A stretch of 64,000 nucleotides of DNA, taken from the NCBI GenBank assembly GCA_009782505.1, contig WRIW01000007.1, forward strand, positions 1 through 64,000. The letters are read 5' to 3'. The notes under the pieces were generated by a model that worked only from the letters and a program-made list of their open reading frames with translations, did not search any database and was not told where the DNA came from. The number at the start of each line of letters is the position of its first letter. The first letter of the stretch is position 1. Origin of the DNA: Clostridiales bacterium. GTDB taxonomy: Bacteria; Bacillota; Peptococcia; DRI-13; UBA5745. The position numbers and the translations under genes were made by a program. Positions 16,594-25,142 of the stretch are shown piece after piece.

Positions 16594-18240
16594 TTGGAAA
16601 GTGAGCGAACCGTGGCTACTCCCGTAGAGCAAAAAAGGAACCCCATACAGACAATACGAATATTCGTAGACAATATCCCACCGAACAGAAAAAGGCTCAT
16701 CCTGATCGGCGCCGCTGTATTTATCTTAGCAGTGGTCGTATTATCCCTGCTGCTGCTCAGCGGCCGCGGCTCGGACTACCGCGTGCTTTACTCCGGCCTT
16801 GACACGGTGGAATCCATAGAAGTGCATGACAAGATAAGGGAACTGGGCATCACTCCCCAGATCGACAGGCGGGGGCAGATACTGGTGCCCGCCTCCCAGT
16901 ATGACTATCTGCTCCTGCAGCTCGCCGCCCAGGGGCATCCCAGGTCCACGCTGGCCTACGACGTCTTCCTCGACAATACAGGCATGACCTCTACCGAGTC
17001 GGACAAGAAGCAGATACTGATTTTCCAGCTGCAGAACCGTATACAAGACACATTACGCCGCATCAGCGGGGTGGACAACGCCGTGGTCAACCTGACCATA
17101 CCGGATACCAGCCAGAGCGTGTGGGATCTCATCAATACCGACCAGCAGCCCGCCACAGCCGGCGTCATGCTTACCCTTGGCAAAGATACGGAGCTTTACC
17201 CAGAGCAGGTCAGCGCCATCAAGACCCTCATCGCCGCCAGCGTACCCCAGCTTGAGGAAGGCAATGTCAAGGTCGTGGACGCCACCACCGGACTGGAGCT
17301 CTACGGCGCGGATACGGTACAGACGACCCTTTCCCAGACCCTCAGCGCCATGCAGCTTGAGCAGTCTTATCAGGAGACCATCGAGTACAATGTCCGGCGC
17401 ATACTGCTTCCCTGGTACGGGGAAAAAGGCGTATTTGTCGTGGCCCGGGTCAGCCTCGACCTGGACAGCATGATGCAGGAAAGGTTTGACCTGTTAAACA
17501 AGGTCAGCGAAGCCGGCGAAGACCTGGGCGGCTACCCCACCCACTACGAGATGGAAGGCATCGTGGATGGAGTGGACACCGTGGCGGGCATCGTGGGGGA
17601 AGAAAACAACACGGACATCCCCACCTACCCGGTATACGGCGCGGCGGACCCCAGGAGCCAGCTCCACTACTACCGGGAAGGGGACTATGACTACGGTTAT
17701 CTGAAGACCCAGGTGGCGAAGGGCAACGCCCACATCAAGAGCGCTACCGTATCCGTGGTGGTGGACGAGAAGAACCTTACCGAAGCCCGGAGAAACGAGC
17801 TCATCGAAATCATATCCAAGGCGGCCGGCGTAGCCCCGGAATTCGTGGCCCTCTCGGCCCTGAACCCGCCGCCTCCGCCCATACCGGTCATAGAGCCTGA
17901 GCCGGAGCTCGTGGTGAGCTGGTGGCAGACGCTGCCATTGTGGCTCTACATAGCGGCCGGCGCGGCCCTGCTCCTCATCGTGGTCATCGTCATCATCTTC
18001 GTTTACCTGCGCAGGCGGGCAGCCCGGCGGGTGGAGGAACGGGAAGAAGAAGTACGCCAGGAGCAGGAGACCATGCTGGATGAGATCGAACGCTACAAGC
18101 AGGAGCTGGCGGACGCCGCCCTGGCCGCCGTCAACCAGAAGGACGACGCCATCACCGACGAGATACGCCAGTTCGCCAAAGAGAATCCTGAAATCACAGC
18201 CAACCTGCTCCGCAACTGGCTGAAGGAAGGGGAGGCATAA
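16594..18240 (+). CDS. fliF: Flagellar MS-ring protein FliF
   Basis: Forms the membrane MS ring on which export gate and rotor are built. Up to 548 residues, with membrane helix 1 at about 33-55 (RLILIGAAVFILAVVVLSLL), ring-building domains (DYRVLYSGLDTVESIEVHDK; RILLPWYGEKGVFVVARVSL), and a second membrane helix near residue 448. The cytoplasmic C-terminus (EIRQFAKENPEITANLLRNW) binds FliG. A Pro-rich stretch precedes helix 2. Start is uncertain: TTG 16594 has a purine-rich site only about 3 bases away; GTG 16612 (18 bases on) has GGAAAG at better spacing. Confidence 0.95.
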   Translation: MESERTVATPVEQKRNPIQTIRIFVDNIPPNRKRLILIGAAVFILAVVVLSLLLLSGRGSDYRVLYSGLDTVESIEVHDKIRELGITPQIDRRGQILVPASQYDYLLLQLAAQGHPRSTLAYDVFLDNTGMTSTESDKKQILIFQLQNRIQDTLRRISGVDNAVVNLTIPDTSQSVWDLINTDQQPATAGVMLTLGKDTELYPEQVSAIKTLIAASVPQLEEGNVKVVDATTGLELYGADTVQTTLSQTLSAMQLEQSYQETIEYNVRRILLPWYGEKGVFVVARVSLDLDSMMQERFDLLNKVSEAGEDLGGYPTHYEMEGIVDGVDTVAGIVGEENNTDIPTYPVYGAADPRSQLHYYREGDYDYGYLKTQVAKGNAHIKSATVSVVVDEKNLTEARRNELIEIISKAAGVAPEFVALSALNPPPPPIPVIEPEPELVVSWWQTLPLWLYIAAGAALLLIVVIVIIFVYLRRRAARRVEEREEEVRQEQETMLDEIERYKQELADAALAAVNQKDDAITDEIRQFAKENPEITANLLRNWLKEGEA

Positions 18241-18242
18241 GC

Positions 18243-19265
18243 ATGGCCGCATCGGACAGAAAAGCAGCTAAACTTACGCCCGCCAGCCGGGCAGCGGCGG
18301 TGATCGTCGCCCTGGGCGCCGACCACGCTTCCGGCGTATACCAGCACCTCAAAGAAGACGAGATCGAGCGCCTGTCCCTTGAGGTAGCGAAGCTAAACCG
18401 CCTCACCCCCGAGGAGCTCTCCGAGATCATCGAGGACTTCTACGGCCTGTGCATCACCCAGAAGGTCATCTCCGAAGGGGGCATCATATACGCCAGAGAC
18501 GTGCTGGAGCGGGCTTTCGGCAAGGACGCCGCGGCCAACTACCTGGAGCGCATATCCAAGTCCATGCAGGTCAGGGCCCTGGAGTTCGTCCGCAAGGCAA
18601 ACAACAAAAACCTCATGATGATGCTGCAGAACGAACACCCCCAGACGGTGGCTTTCGTCCTCTCCTACGCCCGGGCAGACCAGGCGTCCTTTGTGATTTC
18701 TTCCCTGGAGAAGGAGATACAGCTGGACGTGATACAGCGCATAGCCAAGCTGGAAAGCGTATCCCCCGACGTGGTCAACATCGTGGAGCAGGTGCTGGAA
18801 AACCGCTTCGCCGACGTCATATCCGTAGACATGACGGAGATCGGCGGCATCAACTACGTGGCGGACATCATGAACCACACCGACCGCACCACGGAGAAGC
18901 ACATCTTCGACGAGTTGAATAAGAGAGACCCCGTGCTGTCGGAAAATATCCGGAAGCTCATGTTCGTCTTCGAGGACATCGTCAACATGGACGACATCAC
19001 CATCCAGCGTTTCCTCCGGGAAGTGGATACCCAGGATCTGGCCATCGCCATCAAGGGCTCCAACGAGGACGTCAAAGACATATTGCTTAACAACGTTTCC
19101 CGCCGGGCGAGAGAGACCATCCTCACCGATATCGAATATCTCCGCAATGTCCGCCTGAAAGACGTAGAGGAAGCCCAGCAGCGGATAGTCAATATCATCC
19201 GCAGCCTGGAGGAATCGGGCGAAATCGTGATATCCAGAGGCGGAGAGGATGAGATCATTGCCTGA
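18243..19265 (+). CDS. fliG: Flagellar motor switch protein FliG
   Basis: Rotor protein that contacts the stator and transmits torque. The 340-residue protein has the three FliG domains: an N-terminal FliF-binding part (SRAAAVIVALGADHASGVYQ), the middle EHPQTVAFVLSY motif (EHPQTIA family signature), and the C-terminal torque helix FVFEDIVNMDDITIQRFLRE. The start lies two bases after the fliF stop. Its end overlaps the start of fliH. Confidence 0.97.
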   Translation: MAASDRKAAKLTPASRAAAVIVALGADHASGVYQHLKEDEIERLSLEVAKLNRLTPEELSEIIEDFYGLCITQKVISEGGIIYARDVLERAFGKDAAANYLERISKSMQVRALEFVRKANNKNLMMMLQNEHPQTVAFVLSYARADQASFVISSLEKEIQLDVIQRIAKLESVSPDVVNIVEQVLENRFADVISVDMTEIGGINYVADIMNHTDRTTEKHIFDELNKRDPVLSENIRKLMFVFEDIVNMDDITIQRFLREVDTQDLAIAIKGSNEDVKDILLNNVSRRARETILTDIEYLRNVRLKDVEEAQQRIVNIIRSLEESGEIVISRGGEDEIIA

Positions 19266-20067
19266 TATCTTTAAGACGCCCTGGTACTATATCAACATAG
19301 ACGACACGGTAGAGATACCCGACGTAGCCATCGAGGAGCCGCCCCCGGAGGAAGAAGCGCCGGAGGAAGCGCCCGCCGGGGACGGCGGGGAAGCGGAAGA
19401 CCAGGAAGGCGGAGGCGGGGAGCGCAGGCTCGGCACGGAGCGGCGGCGGACGATACGCCGGGCGGAGGACAACCTCTCCGAAGATACAGTGATACGGCTG
19501 TATAAAGAACGCCTCCGCATGACGAAGGAGGAATTCTTCGAAGGGATCGAAGAGGAGCTGCTGGCCGGCCTCCGGGAGCAGATGGAGGAGATCAGGGCGG
19601 AAGCCTTCCGGGACGAGCTGCTCAACCAAAGGCAGAACATAGGCGCCGCCCTGGAAGCCCTTGACCGGGGCCTGGGGACCCTGGCGAGAAACCACCAGGA
19701 CTTCCTGAAGGAATACGGCGAAGAGCTGAAGTACATGGCTCTGGACATCGCGGAGAGGATACTCCGCAAGGAGGTACAGGAAGACAGGCACGCCCTGGAG
19801 GAAATGGCGGTAGAGCTGGTCTCGGAGGTGAGGAACGCCCCCTGGATCAACGTAGAGGTTTCTGAAGAGGTGGAAGGCCTGGCGGATTACCTGAAGGAAA
19901 GGCTCAACATGGCGGAGCAGGACAAGTCCATCTTCGTGGAAGCCGGGGAAGCCCCGCCGGACAGCCTCAGGATAGTCACCGAGGAAGGCGTCATCGACGC
20001 CACCATATCGGTACAGCTCAAGCAGCTCAGGGACGCATTCGTCGCCGCAGAGGAAGAAGGAGACTGA
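19249..20067 (+). CDS. fliH: Flagellar assembly protein FliH
   Basis: Negative regulator and anchor of the FliI ATPase. The 272-residue protein has an acidic, Pro/Glu-rich N-terminus (about 20-70), a long coiled coil (LYKERLRMTKEEFFEGIEEE; LAGLREQMEEIRAEAF), and the conserved C-terminal domain (LDIAERILRKEVQED; VDATISVQLKQLRDAF-like end). ATG 19249 is listed; TTG 19258, nine bases after GGCGGAGAGG, is an equally good start. It lies between fliG and fliI as expected. Confidence 0.9.
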   Translation: MRSLPDIFKTPWYYINIDDTVEIPDVAIEEPPPEEEAPEEAPAGDGGEAEDQEGGGGERRLGTERRRTIRRAEDNLSEDTVIRLYKERLRMTKEEFFEGIEEELLAGLREQMEEIRAEAFRDELLNQRQNIGAALEALDRGLGTLARNHQDFLKEYGEELKYMALDIAERILRKEVQEDRHALEEMAVELVSEVRNAPWINVEVSEEVEGLADYLKERLNMAEQDKSIFVEAGEAPPDSLRIVTEEGVIDATISVQLKQLRDAFVAAEEEGD

Positions 20068-20071
20068 CCCC

Positions 20072-21394
20072 TTGTCCGTACTCACGAAAGATTTAGCGAA
20101 ATACTACCGCGTACTGCGCCACAGCGACCTTTGCCTCTACGAGGGCAAGATAAGCAAGATCGTGGGGATGACGGTGGAAGCCACCGGGCTGGTCTGCAGC
20201 ATCGGCGACGTGTGCAATATCTATCTGGAAGGCAAGGCGGACAGCATCATCGCCGAAGTCGTGGGGATATCCGACAACCGGGCCTACCTGATGCCCTACG
20301 AGAGCATGAATGGTATCGGCTACGGCTGCGCGGTCATCAATACCGGCAAGAAGCTCACCGTAAGGATAAGCGACGGGCTCATCGGCCGGACGGTAGACCC
20401 CCTGGGCCACCCCATTGACCTGGGCCCCCCCATCAAAGACGACGGCATACCATTCTCCATCGACGGGGAGCCGTCAAACCCCATGGAAAGGCCGCCGATA
20501 TCCGAGCCCATCGAGATGGGGGTCAAGTCCATCGACTCCCTGCTCACCATAGGCAAGGGGCAGAGGATGGGGATATTCTCCGGCACCGGCGTAGGCAAGA
20601 GCACGCTCATGGGCATGATCGCCCGGAATGTGAAAGCCGACATCAATGTCATCGGGCTGGTGGGGGAGCGCGGCAGGGAAGTGGTGGAGTTCATGAATAG
20701 GGACCTGGGGGAGGAGGGCCTGGCGCGCTCAGTGCTGGTGGTAGCCACCTCGGATCAACCCGCCATGATGCGATACAAGAGCGCCCTCACCGCCACCGCC
20801 ATCGCGGAGTACTTCTGCAGCCAGGGGAAACACGTCCTCCTGATGATGGACTCGCTGACCAGGTTCGCCATGGCCCAGAGGGAGATCGGGCTCAGCACGG
20901 GAGAAGCCCCAGTAGCCAGGGGGTATACGCCCTCCATCTACTCAGCCATGCCAAAGCTACTGGAGCGCTGCGGCAACTTCGAGCATGGCTCCATCACCGG
21001 CATATACACCGTGCTGGTGGAGGGGGACGACACCAACGAACCCATATCCGATATCGTGCGGGGGATCATCGACGGGCATATCATACTCTCCCGGAAGCTG
21101 GCGGCGAGGAACCATTATCCCGCCGTGGACGTGCTCAACAGCATCAGCCGCCTGATGACGGAGATCGTGGACGACAAGCAGAAGGAAGTAGCCTCCATGT
21201 TCCGCAACATGATGGCTGTGTACAAGGAGAACGAGGACCTCATATCCATCGGCGCCTACAAAGGCGGCACAAATCCGGCTTTGGACAACGCCATCGCCCA
21301 CAACACAAAGATGAACAATTTCCTGAAGCAGGAGATCGGCGAGAAGTTCGAATACGACGAGACCAACGATTTGATGCTGAAAGCGATATCGTAA
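20072..21394 (+). CDS. fliI: Flagellum-specific ATP synthase FliI
   Basis: Export ATPase related to F1 beta. The Walker A GTGVGKST lies at about residues 171-178, the Walker B LLMMDSLTRFAMAQREIG follows, and the family signature GYTPSIYSAMPKLLERCG is intact. At 440 residues the length is standard. The TTG start at 20072 sits nine bases after GAAGAAGGAGA, in the four-base gap following fliH. Confidence 0.97.
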   Translation: MSVLTKDLAKYYRVLRHSDLCLYEGKISKIVGMTVEATGLVCSIGDVCNIYLEGKADSIIAEVVGISDNRAYLMPYESMNGIGYGCAVINTGKKLTVRISDGLIGRTVDPLGHPIDLGPPIKDDGIPFSIDGEPSNPMERPPISEPIEMGVKSIDSLLTIGKGQRMGIFSGTGVGKSTLMGMIARNVKADINVIGLVGERGREVVEFMNRDLGEEGLARSVLVVATSDQPAMMRYKSALTATAIAEYFCSQGKHVLLMMDSLTRFAMAQREIGLSTGEAPVARGYTPSIYSAMPKLLERCGNFEHGSITGIYTVLVEGDDTNEPISDIVRGIIDGHIILSRKLAARNHYPAVDVLNSISRLMTEIVDDKQKEVASMFRNMMAVYKENEDLISIGAYKGGTNPALDNAIAHNTKMNNFLKQEIGEKFEYDETNDLMLKAIS

Positions 21395-21401
21395 CTTGGT
21401 A

Positions 21402-21509
21402 TGATCGAAAGTAAATGATTTGGCAGCCTGATTGGAAGTAAATGACTGAGCGGCCTGATCGAAAGTAAATGATCGAACAGCCTGACTGAAAGTAATGTTT
21501 GAGGTAGCA
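21402..21509 (+). repeat. Four imperfect 27-bp tandem repeats between fliI and fliJ
   Basis: Units starting at 21402, 21429, 21456 and 21483 share TGATCGAAAGTAAATGAT-like sequence; the last is the most diverged and runs into the fliJ ribosome binding site. The period is exactly 27. The repeats fill the whole 117-base spacer and have no coding frame I can support. Confidence 0.8.
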
Positions 21510-21511
21510 GT

Positions 21512-21967
21512 ATGAAACCCTTTGCCTTTTCCCTGGACCGGATACGGGACTATCGGATACAAGTGTTGGATACGGAGAAAAATCTGCTGATGGAGTTATT
21601 CCGGAAGCTTTACGATATAGAGGACAAGATCGCCCTCTGCCGCAAGTTTCGCCTGGAGAAGCAAGAGGAGATGCAGGAGAAGCAAATGCAGGGCCTGACC
21701 ATGCGGGAGCTTGAGGAATGTAAGTTTTACCTGGAGAATATGCGCATACAGCTGGAAGCCCTGGAGGAGGAAAGGGAGCAGGCCGCCCTGGAGGTGGAAC
21801 GCCAGCGGGTCGTGGTGGTCAAATGCTCCCAGGACGTATCCAGCCTGGACAAGCTGGAAGAGAAGCAGCTGGAAGACTACCACTATCTGGAAGCCCGAGA
21901 CAGCGAAAAAACCATACAGGAGCAGGTCATCCGCTCCCTGGTCTATCCGAAAAACGATTTGCATTAG
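21512..21967 (+). CDS. fliJ: Flagellar export protein FliJ
   Basis: A 151-residue coiled-coil protein that works as the stalk of the export ATPase. Start MKPFAFSLDRIRDYRIQVLD is the typical FliJ opening (xFxLxxlLxxR). Then come long Glu/Lys/Leu-rich helices such as CKFYLENMRIQLEALEEERE. RBS GAGG at 21500 precedes ATG 21512. The ylxF/motE gene that usually follows fliJ is not present; a structured non-coding spacer follows instead. Confidence 0.92.
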   Translation: MKPFAFSLDRIRDYRIQVLDTEKNLLMELFRKLYDIEDKIALCRKFRLEKQEEMQEKQMQGLTMRELEECKFYLENMRIQLEALEEEREQAALEVERQRVVVVKCSQDVSSLDKLEEKQLEDYHYLEARDSEKTIQEQVIRSLVYPKNDLH

Positions 21968-22078
21968 CGCTTCGTGAAATACAAGCAAAGGACGAAGCCG
22001 TCAATATGGGTATCAGCCGCCCGGGCGCCCCAAGCGCCCCGCGGAAGATATAAAGGAGACGCATTAAGTGACGAAGGA

Positions 22079-22183
22079 TTTTTCGTTTCCGGCAAGGCAA
22101 GCGACGAAAGCCGCGAGGGAGTGTACTCCTAATAGTACATGACCGAGCAGGCTGAGGACGCGGGCGAAGCCGGAAGCGGAAAA
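22079..22183 (+). other. Structured inverted-repeat element upstream of fliK
   Basis: A 15-pair outer stem joins 22079-22093 to 22169-22183, with two G-T wobbles and no mismatch. Inside it a hairpin TGTACT/AGTACA (22122-22127 with 22134-22139) and the short pairing AGCC/GGCT (22109-22112 with 22150-22153) are nested. It fills the fliJ-fliK spacer and ends 12 bases before the fliK ribosome binding site. I cannot assign it to a named family. Confidence 0.6.
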
Positions 22184-22209
22184 GACGAGTCAGGAAGGAG
22201 GTGATGAAA

Positions 22210-23475
22210 ATGGAATTCGTAAGTTTAACCCCCCAGGTCATGGACATACTCCCAATGACCGGGACCAGGGTAGCGGGGACAGGCATGAGCCGCGGGACGA
22301 TAAGCGGGGACGCCTTCGCCCAGTTGTTTCTCCAGCTAACCGGCGGTACCGGCGGGGACGGCATGGAAGGCCTATTGGAAAGCCTTTTGTGGCAACCTGA
22401 GGAGGAGAAGGCCCAGGGCGGGAAACCCGGCGTCATGGAAATGCTCATGGCGATGCTGGATCTGCACCCCGCGCAGTTCGACTTCCGGCAGCTGGCGCTG
22501 ACGGAGACGGAAGAGGGCGCGGCCCTGGACTTCGAGGCCATCCGGGAAGTCGTAAAGCTTACGCCGGACAGGCTCAGCGAGTGGCTGGCTTCCCTCGGCG
22601 GGCAGGCCATACCCGAAGCTTTGGCGCCGGTGGAAGAGGAGGCGTTGCCGGAAGCGGCGATCCCCATCCTCATACAGGACGCCATGCCGCAGCCCCCGAA
22701 AGCGGATACCAGGGAAGACGGCTTCGAAAGCCGCCGGGACCCGGCTCTGCCGGAGGAACCCTACCGGGAGATGGGCGGCATACCCCTGAAGGTGCTGGGC
22801 TACGAGAACCCGGGCAGGAGCGGGCCGGACAACGAAAGCGTCATGCAGGGCCAGGAGTCGTTCCGCCAGGCGGTGCGCGAAGTCAGGAGCAAGCTCTCGG
22901 ATAAGGGGAACAAAGCGGAAGGCAGCCCTGCGGAGATTTTACTCGGGCAGAGCGCGGTACGGGCCAACGCCGCAGGCAGCTACATGGCGGCCGAGGCGAA
23001 GCCGACGGAAGCGCCGGGCCTGCCGGACCAGATCTTCCTGGGGTTATCCCAGAACCTGAAGGCGGGCAGAGGGGAATTCGTCATCAAGCTGGTACCGGAA
23101 AACCTGGGCGAGATCACGGTGAAGCTGCTGGCGAAGGAAGGCAGGACCACGCTGCGGATCATTACTGCCAGCGCGGAGACCGCAAGGCTCATCAACAATG
23201 ATTTAGCCGCCCTGCAAAACGCTCTTAAGCCCATCCGCGTGGAAGTCCAGCAGGCGGTACCCGAGACCCCGGCAGACAGGGAAGCGGGGGCATACTTCGC
23301 CGGTTACGACCAGTTTGGCCAGTTCGACGAGTTCAACCAATACGGGAACCAGGGCGACGCGAACCCGTACTATGAAGGGCAGGGGGCAGCCGTGGCCGGG
23401 CCGGAAGCGGACGGCGGCGTGATCGCCGCAACCTTGACCACAGCCCCGGACAGCGAACTGGACATGTATGTCTGA
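22210..23475 (+). CDS. fliK: Flagellar hook-length control protein FliK
   Basis: Molecular ruler that switches the export gate from hook to filament substrates. The 421-residue protein has a variable, Pro/Glu/Ala-rich N-terminal ruler and the conserved C-terminal domain (FVIKLVPENLGEITVKLLAK; LRIITASAETARLINNDLAA; LKPIRVEVQQA). ATG 22210 lies eight bases after GGAGG (22197-22201). The tail is rich in Gln, Asn and Tyr. A second FliK-like gene appears at 45.9 kb. Confidence 0.9.
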   Translation: MEFVSLTPQVMDILPMTGTRVAGTGMSRGTISGDAFAQLFLQLTGGTGGDGMEGLLESLLWQPEEEKAQGGKPGVMEMLMAMLDLHPAQFDFRQLALTETEEGAALDFEAIREVVKLTPDRLSEWLASLGGQAIPEALAPVEEEALPEAAIPILIQDAMPQPPKADTREDGFESRRDPALPEEPYREMGGIPLKVLGYENPGRSGPDNESVMQGQESFRQAVREVRSKLSDKGNKAEGSPAEILLGQSAVRANAAGSYMAAEAKPTEAPGLPDQIFLGLSQNLKAGRGEFVIKLVPENLGEITVKLLAKEGRTTLRIITASAETARLINNDLAALQNALKPIRVEVQQAVPETPADREAGAYFAGYDQFGQFDEFNQYGNQGDANPYYEGQGAAVAGPEADGGVIAATLTTAPDSELDMYV

Positions 23476-23547
23476 CGGGCTTCGCCGGAAGAAAGAACAA
23501 AATACGAAGTCGCGAAGGAATCAATGAAGAAAGGAGGGTGAAAAGAA

Positions 23548-24561
23548 GTGGCGATAGAAGACGTTCTCGGAAGTACCAGTACAGACAGGATGCTGGGCGC
23601 GACGAAGATGTACGACGCGGTGTTCACGGACAAGAAGGAAAACGCCAATGTGAAGCCTTCGGATTTTCTCAATCTGATGGTGGCGCAGATGCGGAACCAG
23701 GATTTCATGAACCCCATGGACGACTCCCAGTTTGTGACCCAGATGGCTCAGTTTACCACGATGCAGCAGATGATGGAGATGGCCGAGTGGGCCAAGTCCA
23801 CCTACGCCTTAACTCTGGTGGGCAAGACAGTGACCGCCTCAAGGTTCAACGTATCCGGCGGGCTGGATACCGTAACGGGCGTAGTGGACAGGATATCCTT
23901 CGTGGATAACGAATATGTCCTCTACATCGGAGACGGCAAATGGAACCTCAATCAAATCATGGAAGTCCATGCCGGTACGTCGGAGGCAGACAAGGCGAAA
24001 GAGACAGACCCGGCGAAAGGCACAGACCCCGATACGGATAAGGACTACGGGGACGCGTCCCAAATCAGCCTCATCGCGGGGGAGACCACCCAGACCGCCG
24101 CCATCGTGGCATGGAAGGCGCCCACGGAAGACCTAGCCGCCGCGGCCGAGCTGAAGTACACGGTGTACTACAGCCTGGAAGGCCCCTTTGATACCCTCGA
24201 TGAAGTGAAGAACGGGATACTGGCTGGGGATGAAAACCGGACTGGCGTCCTGGCGGACATCATCGTAGGCCTTGACCCGGGCACCGAATACTTCGTCAAC
24301 GTGGTCGTGTTGGATCCGAATGGCAACGAAAGCGTTTACCAACCGGTAATGATTGTGACCAAAGGAGACGCGGTAGGCGGCGTCGGGGAGACCGAACCCG
24401 AAGGGGAGGTGGACGGCGAAGAGCCGGCCGAACCCGAAGAAGTCGCCGAAGGCGGCGCGGCAGGAGCCGAAGAGGCTGCCGAAGGGGACGAGACCCCTGA
24501 GGAGGAAGAACCCGCGGCGATGGGGCAATCCCCCATCACGGGAGAAGAAATCGAACAGTAG
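23548..24561 (+). CDS. flgD: Flagellar hook assembly scaffold FlgD with fibronectin-like domain and acidic tail
   Basis: Hook-capping scaffold. The N-terminal FlgD part is clear: SDFLNLMVAQMRNQDFMNPM, then DSQFVTQMAQFTTMQQMMEM near residue 70. After residue 150 the usual FlgD Ig-like domain is replaced by a domain with a fibronectin type III look (TAAIVAWKAPTEDLAAAAEL; LKYTVYYSLEG; GLDPGTEYFVNVVVLD). The last 60 residues are Glu/Ala/Gly-rich. At 337 residues it is longer than many FlgDs. GTG 23548 is seven bases after AAGGAGGGTG. Confidence 0.93.
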   Translation: MAIEDVLGSTSTDRMLGATKMYDAVFTDKKENANVKPSDFLNLMVAQMRNQDFMNPMDDSQFVTQMAQFTTMQQMMEMAEWAKSTYALTLVGKTVTASRFNVSGGLDTVTGVVDRISFVDNEYVLYIGDGKWNLNQIMEVHAGTSEADKAKETDPAKGTDPDTDKDYGDASQISLIAGETTQTAAIVAWKAPTEDLAAAAELKYTVYYSLEGPFDTLDEVKNGILAGDENRTGVLADIIVGLDPGTEYFVNVVVLDPNGNESVYQPVMIVTKGDAVGGVGETEPEGEVDGEEPAEPEEVAEGGAAGAEEAAEGDETPEEEEPAAMGQSPITGEEIEQ

Positions 24562-24615
24562 TTCGACTACATGGTAATGGAATAACACAGTAACACGCAG
24601 GAAGGACGATCGATC

Positions 24616-25026
24616 ATGGAGGATTTGAGAATCCGATATTACACACCGGTAACCACCGGGACCCCCCATGTGACGAGGCCCTCCCAGCCCCAGCAGCCGA
24701 AGGAGACAGAGGAGAAGACCGTAGAGAACCCCTCCTTCCGCGAAGCTTTGGAAGCCCAGCTGCAGCAGACGAGCAACGTATCCTTTTCCAAGCACGCTGT
24801 GAACCGGGCCATCCAGAGGAACCTGGACCTTTCCGAGGACAACATCGCCAGGCTGAATGAAGGCGTGCGCCTCGCGAAGGAGAAAAAACTGGAGGACCCC
24901 CTGATCCTGGTGGACAGGACGGCATTCCTGGTCAATATCAAGCATCACCGGGTGATCACGACCGTGGACGCCGAAGAACTCAAGGGGAACGTATTTACCA
25001 ATATAGACGGGACCGTAATCATCTAG
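24616..25026 (+). CDS. TIGR02530-family flagellar operon protein
   Basis: A 136-residue protein matching the small family found between flgD and flgE in Firmicutes. Its core reads SKHAVNRAIQRNLDLSEDNI, then ARLNEGVRLAKEKKLEDPLI, and LVDRTAFLVNIKHHRVIT, with a disordered Pro/Gln/Glu-rich N-terminus. Proposed by others to help hook assembly; its exact role is not settled. RBS GAAGGACGATCG precedes ATG 24616. Confidence 0.9.
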   Translation: MEDLRIRYYTPVTTGTPHVTRPSQPQQPKETEEKTVENPSFREALEAQLQQTSNVSFSKHAVNRAIQRNLDLSEDNIARLNEGVRLAKEKKLEDPLILVDRTAFLVNIKHHRVITTVDAEELKGNVFTNIDGTVII

Positions 25027-25049
25027 CCGGCCCTTTTCAAGGAGGCTAA

Positions 25050-25078
25050 GTACCCGGACGCTTGATGAGCGCGGGTAC
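25050..25078 (+). other. Hairpin upstream of flgE (first)
   Basis: GTACCCG (25050-25056) pairs perfectly with CGGGTAC (25072-25078), with an inner CGC/GCG pairing. It lies in the spacer between the TIGR02530 gene and flgE; no T-run follows, so it is not a standard terminator. Confidence 0.55.
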
Positions 25079-25083
25079 GGAGC

Positions 25084-25111
25084 CCTTGCCCCGAATGACG
25101 GAGGGGCAAGG
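25084..25111 (+). other. Hairpin upstream of flgE (second)
   Basis: CCTTGCCCC (25084-25092) pairs perfectly with GGGGCAAGG (25103-25111) around a 10-base loop, directly after the first hairpin and 16 bases before the flgE ribosome binding site. Confidence 0.6.
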
Positions 25112-25142
25112 CGGTCCCCGGGTAAAAAGGAGAAATGAAAGA

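Noticed and set aside
21402-21509. CRISPR array
   Set aside because: The 27-bp units follow each other without unique spacers and are imperfect, so this is a plain tandem repeat.
25062-25142. N-terminal extension of flgE from an upstream in-frame start
   Set aside because: It would translate two perfect hairpins and add residues unlike any FlgE; ATG 25143 has a good ribosome binding site.
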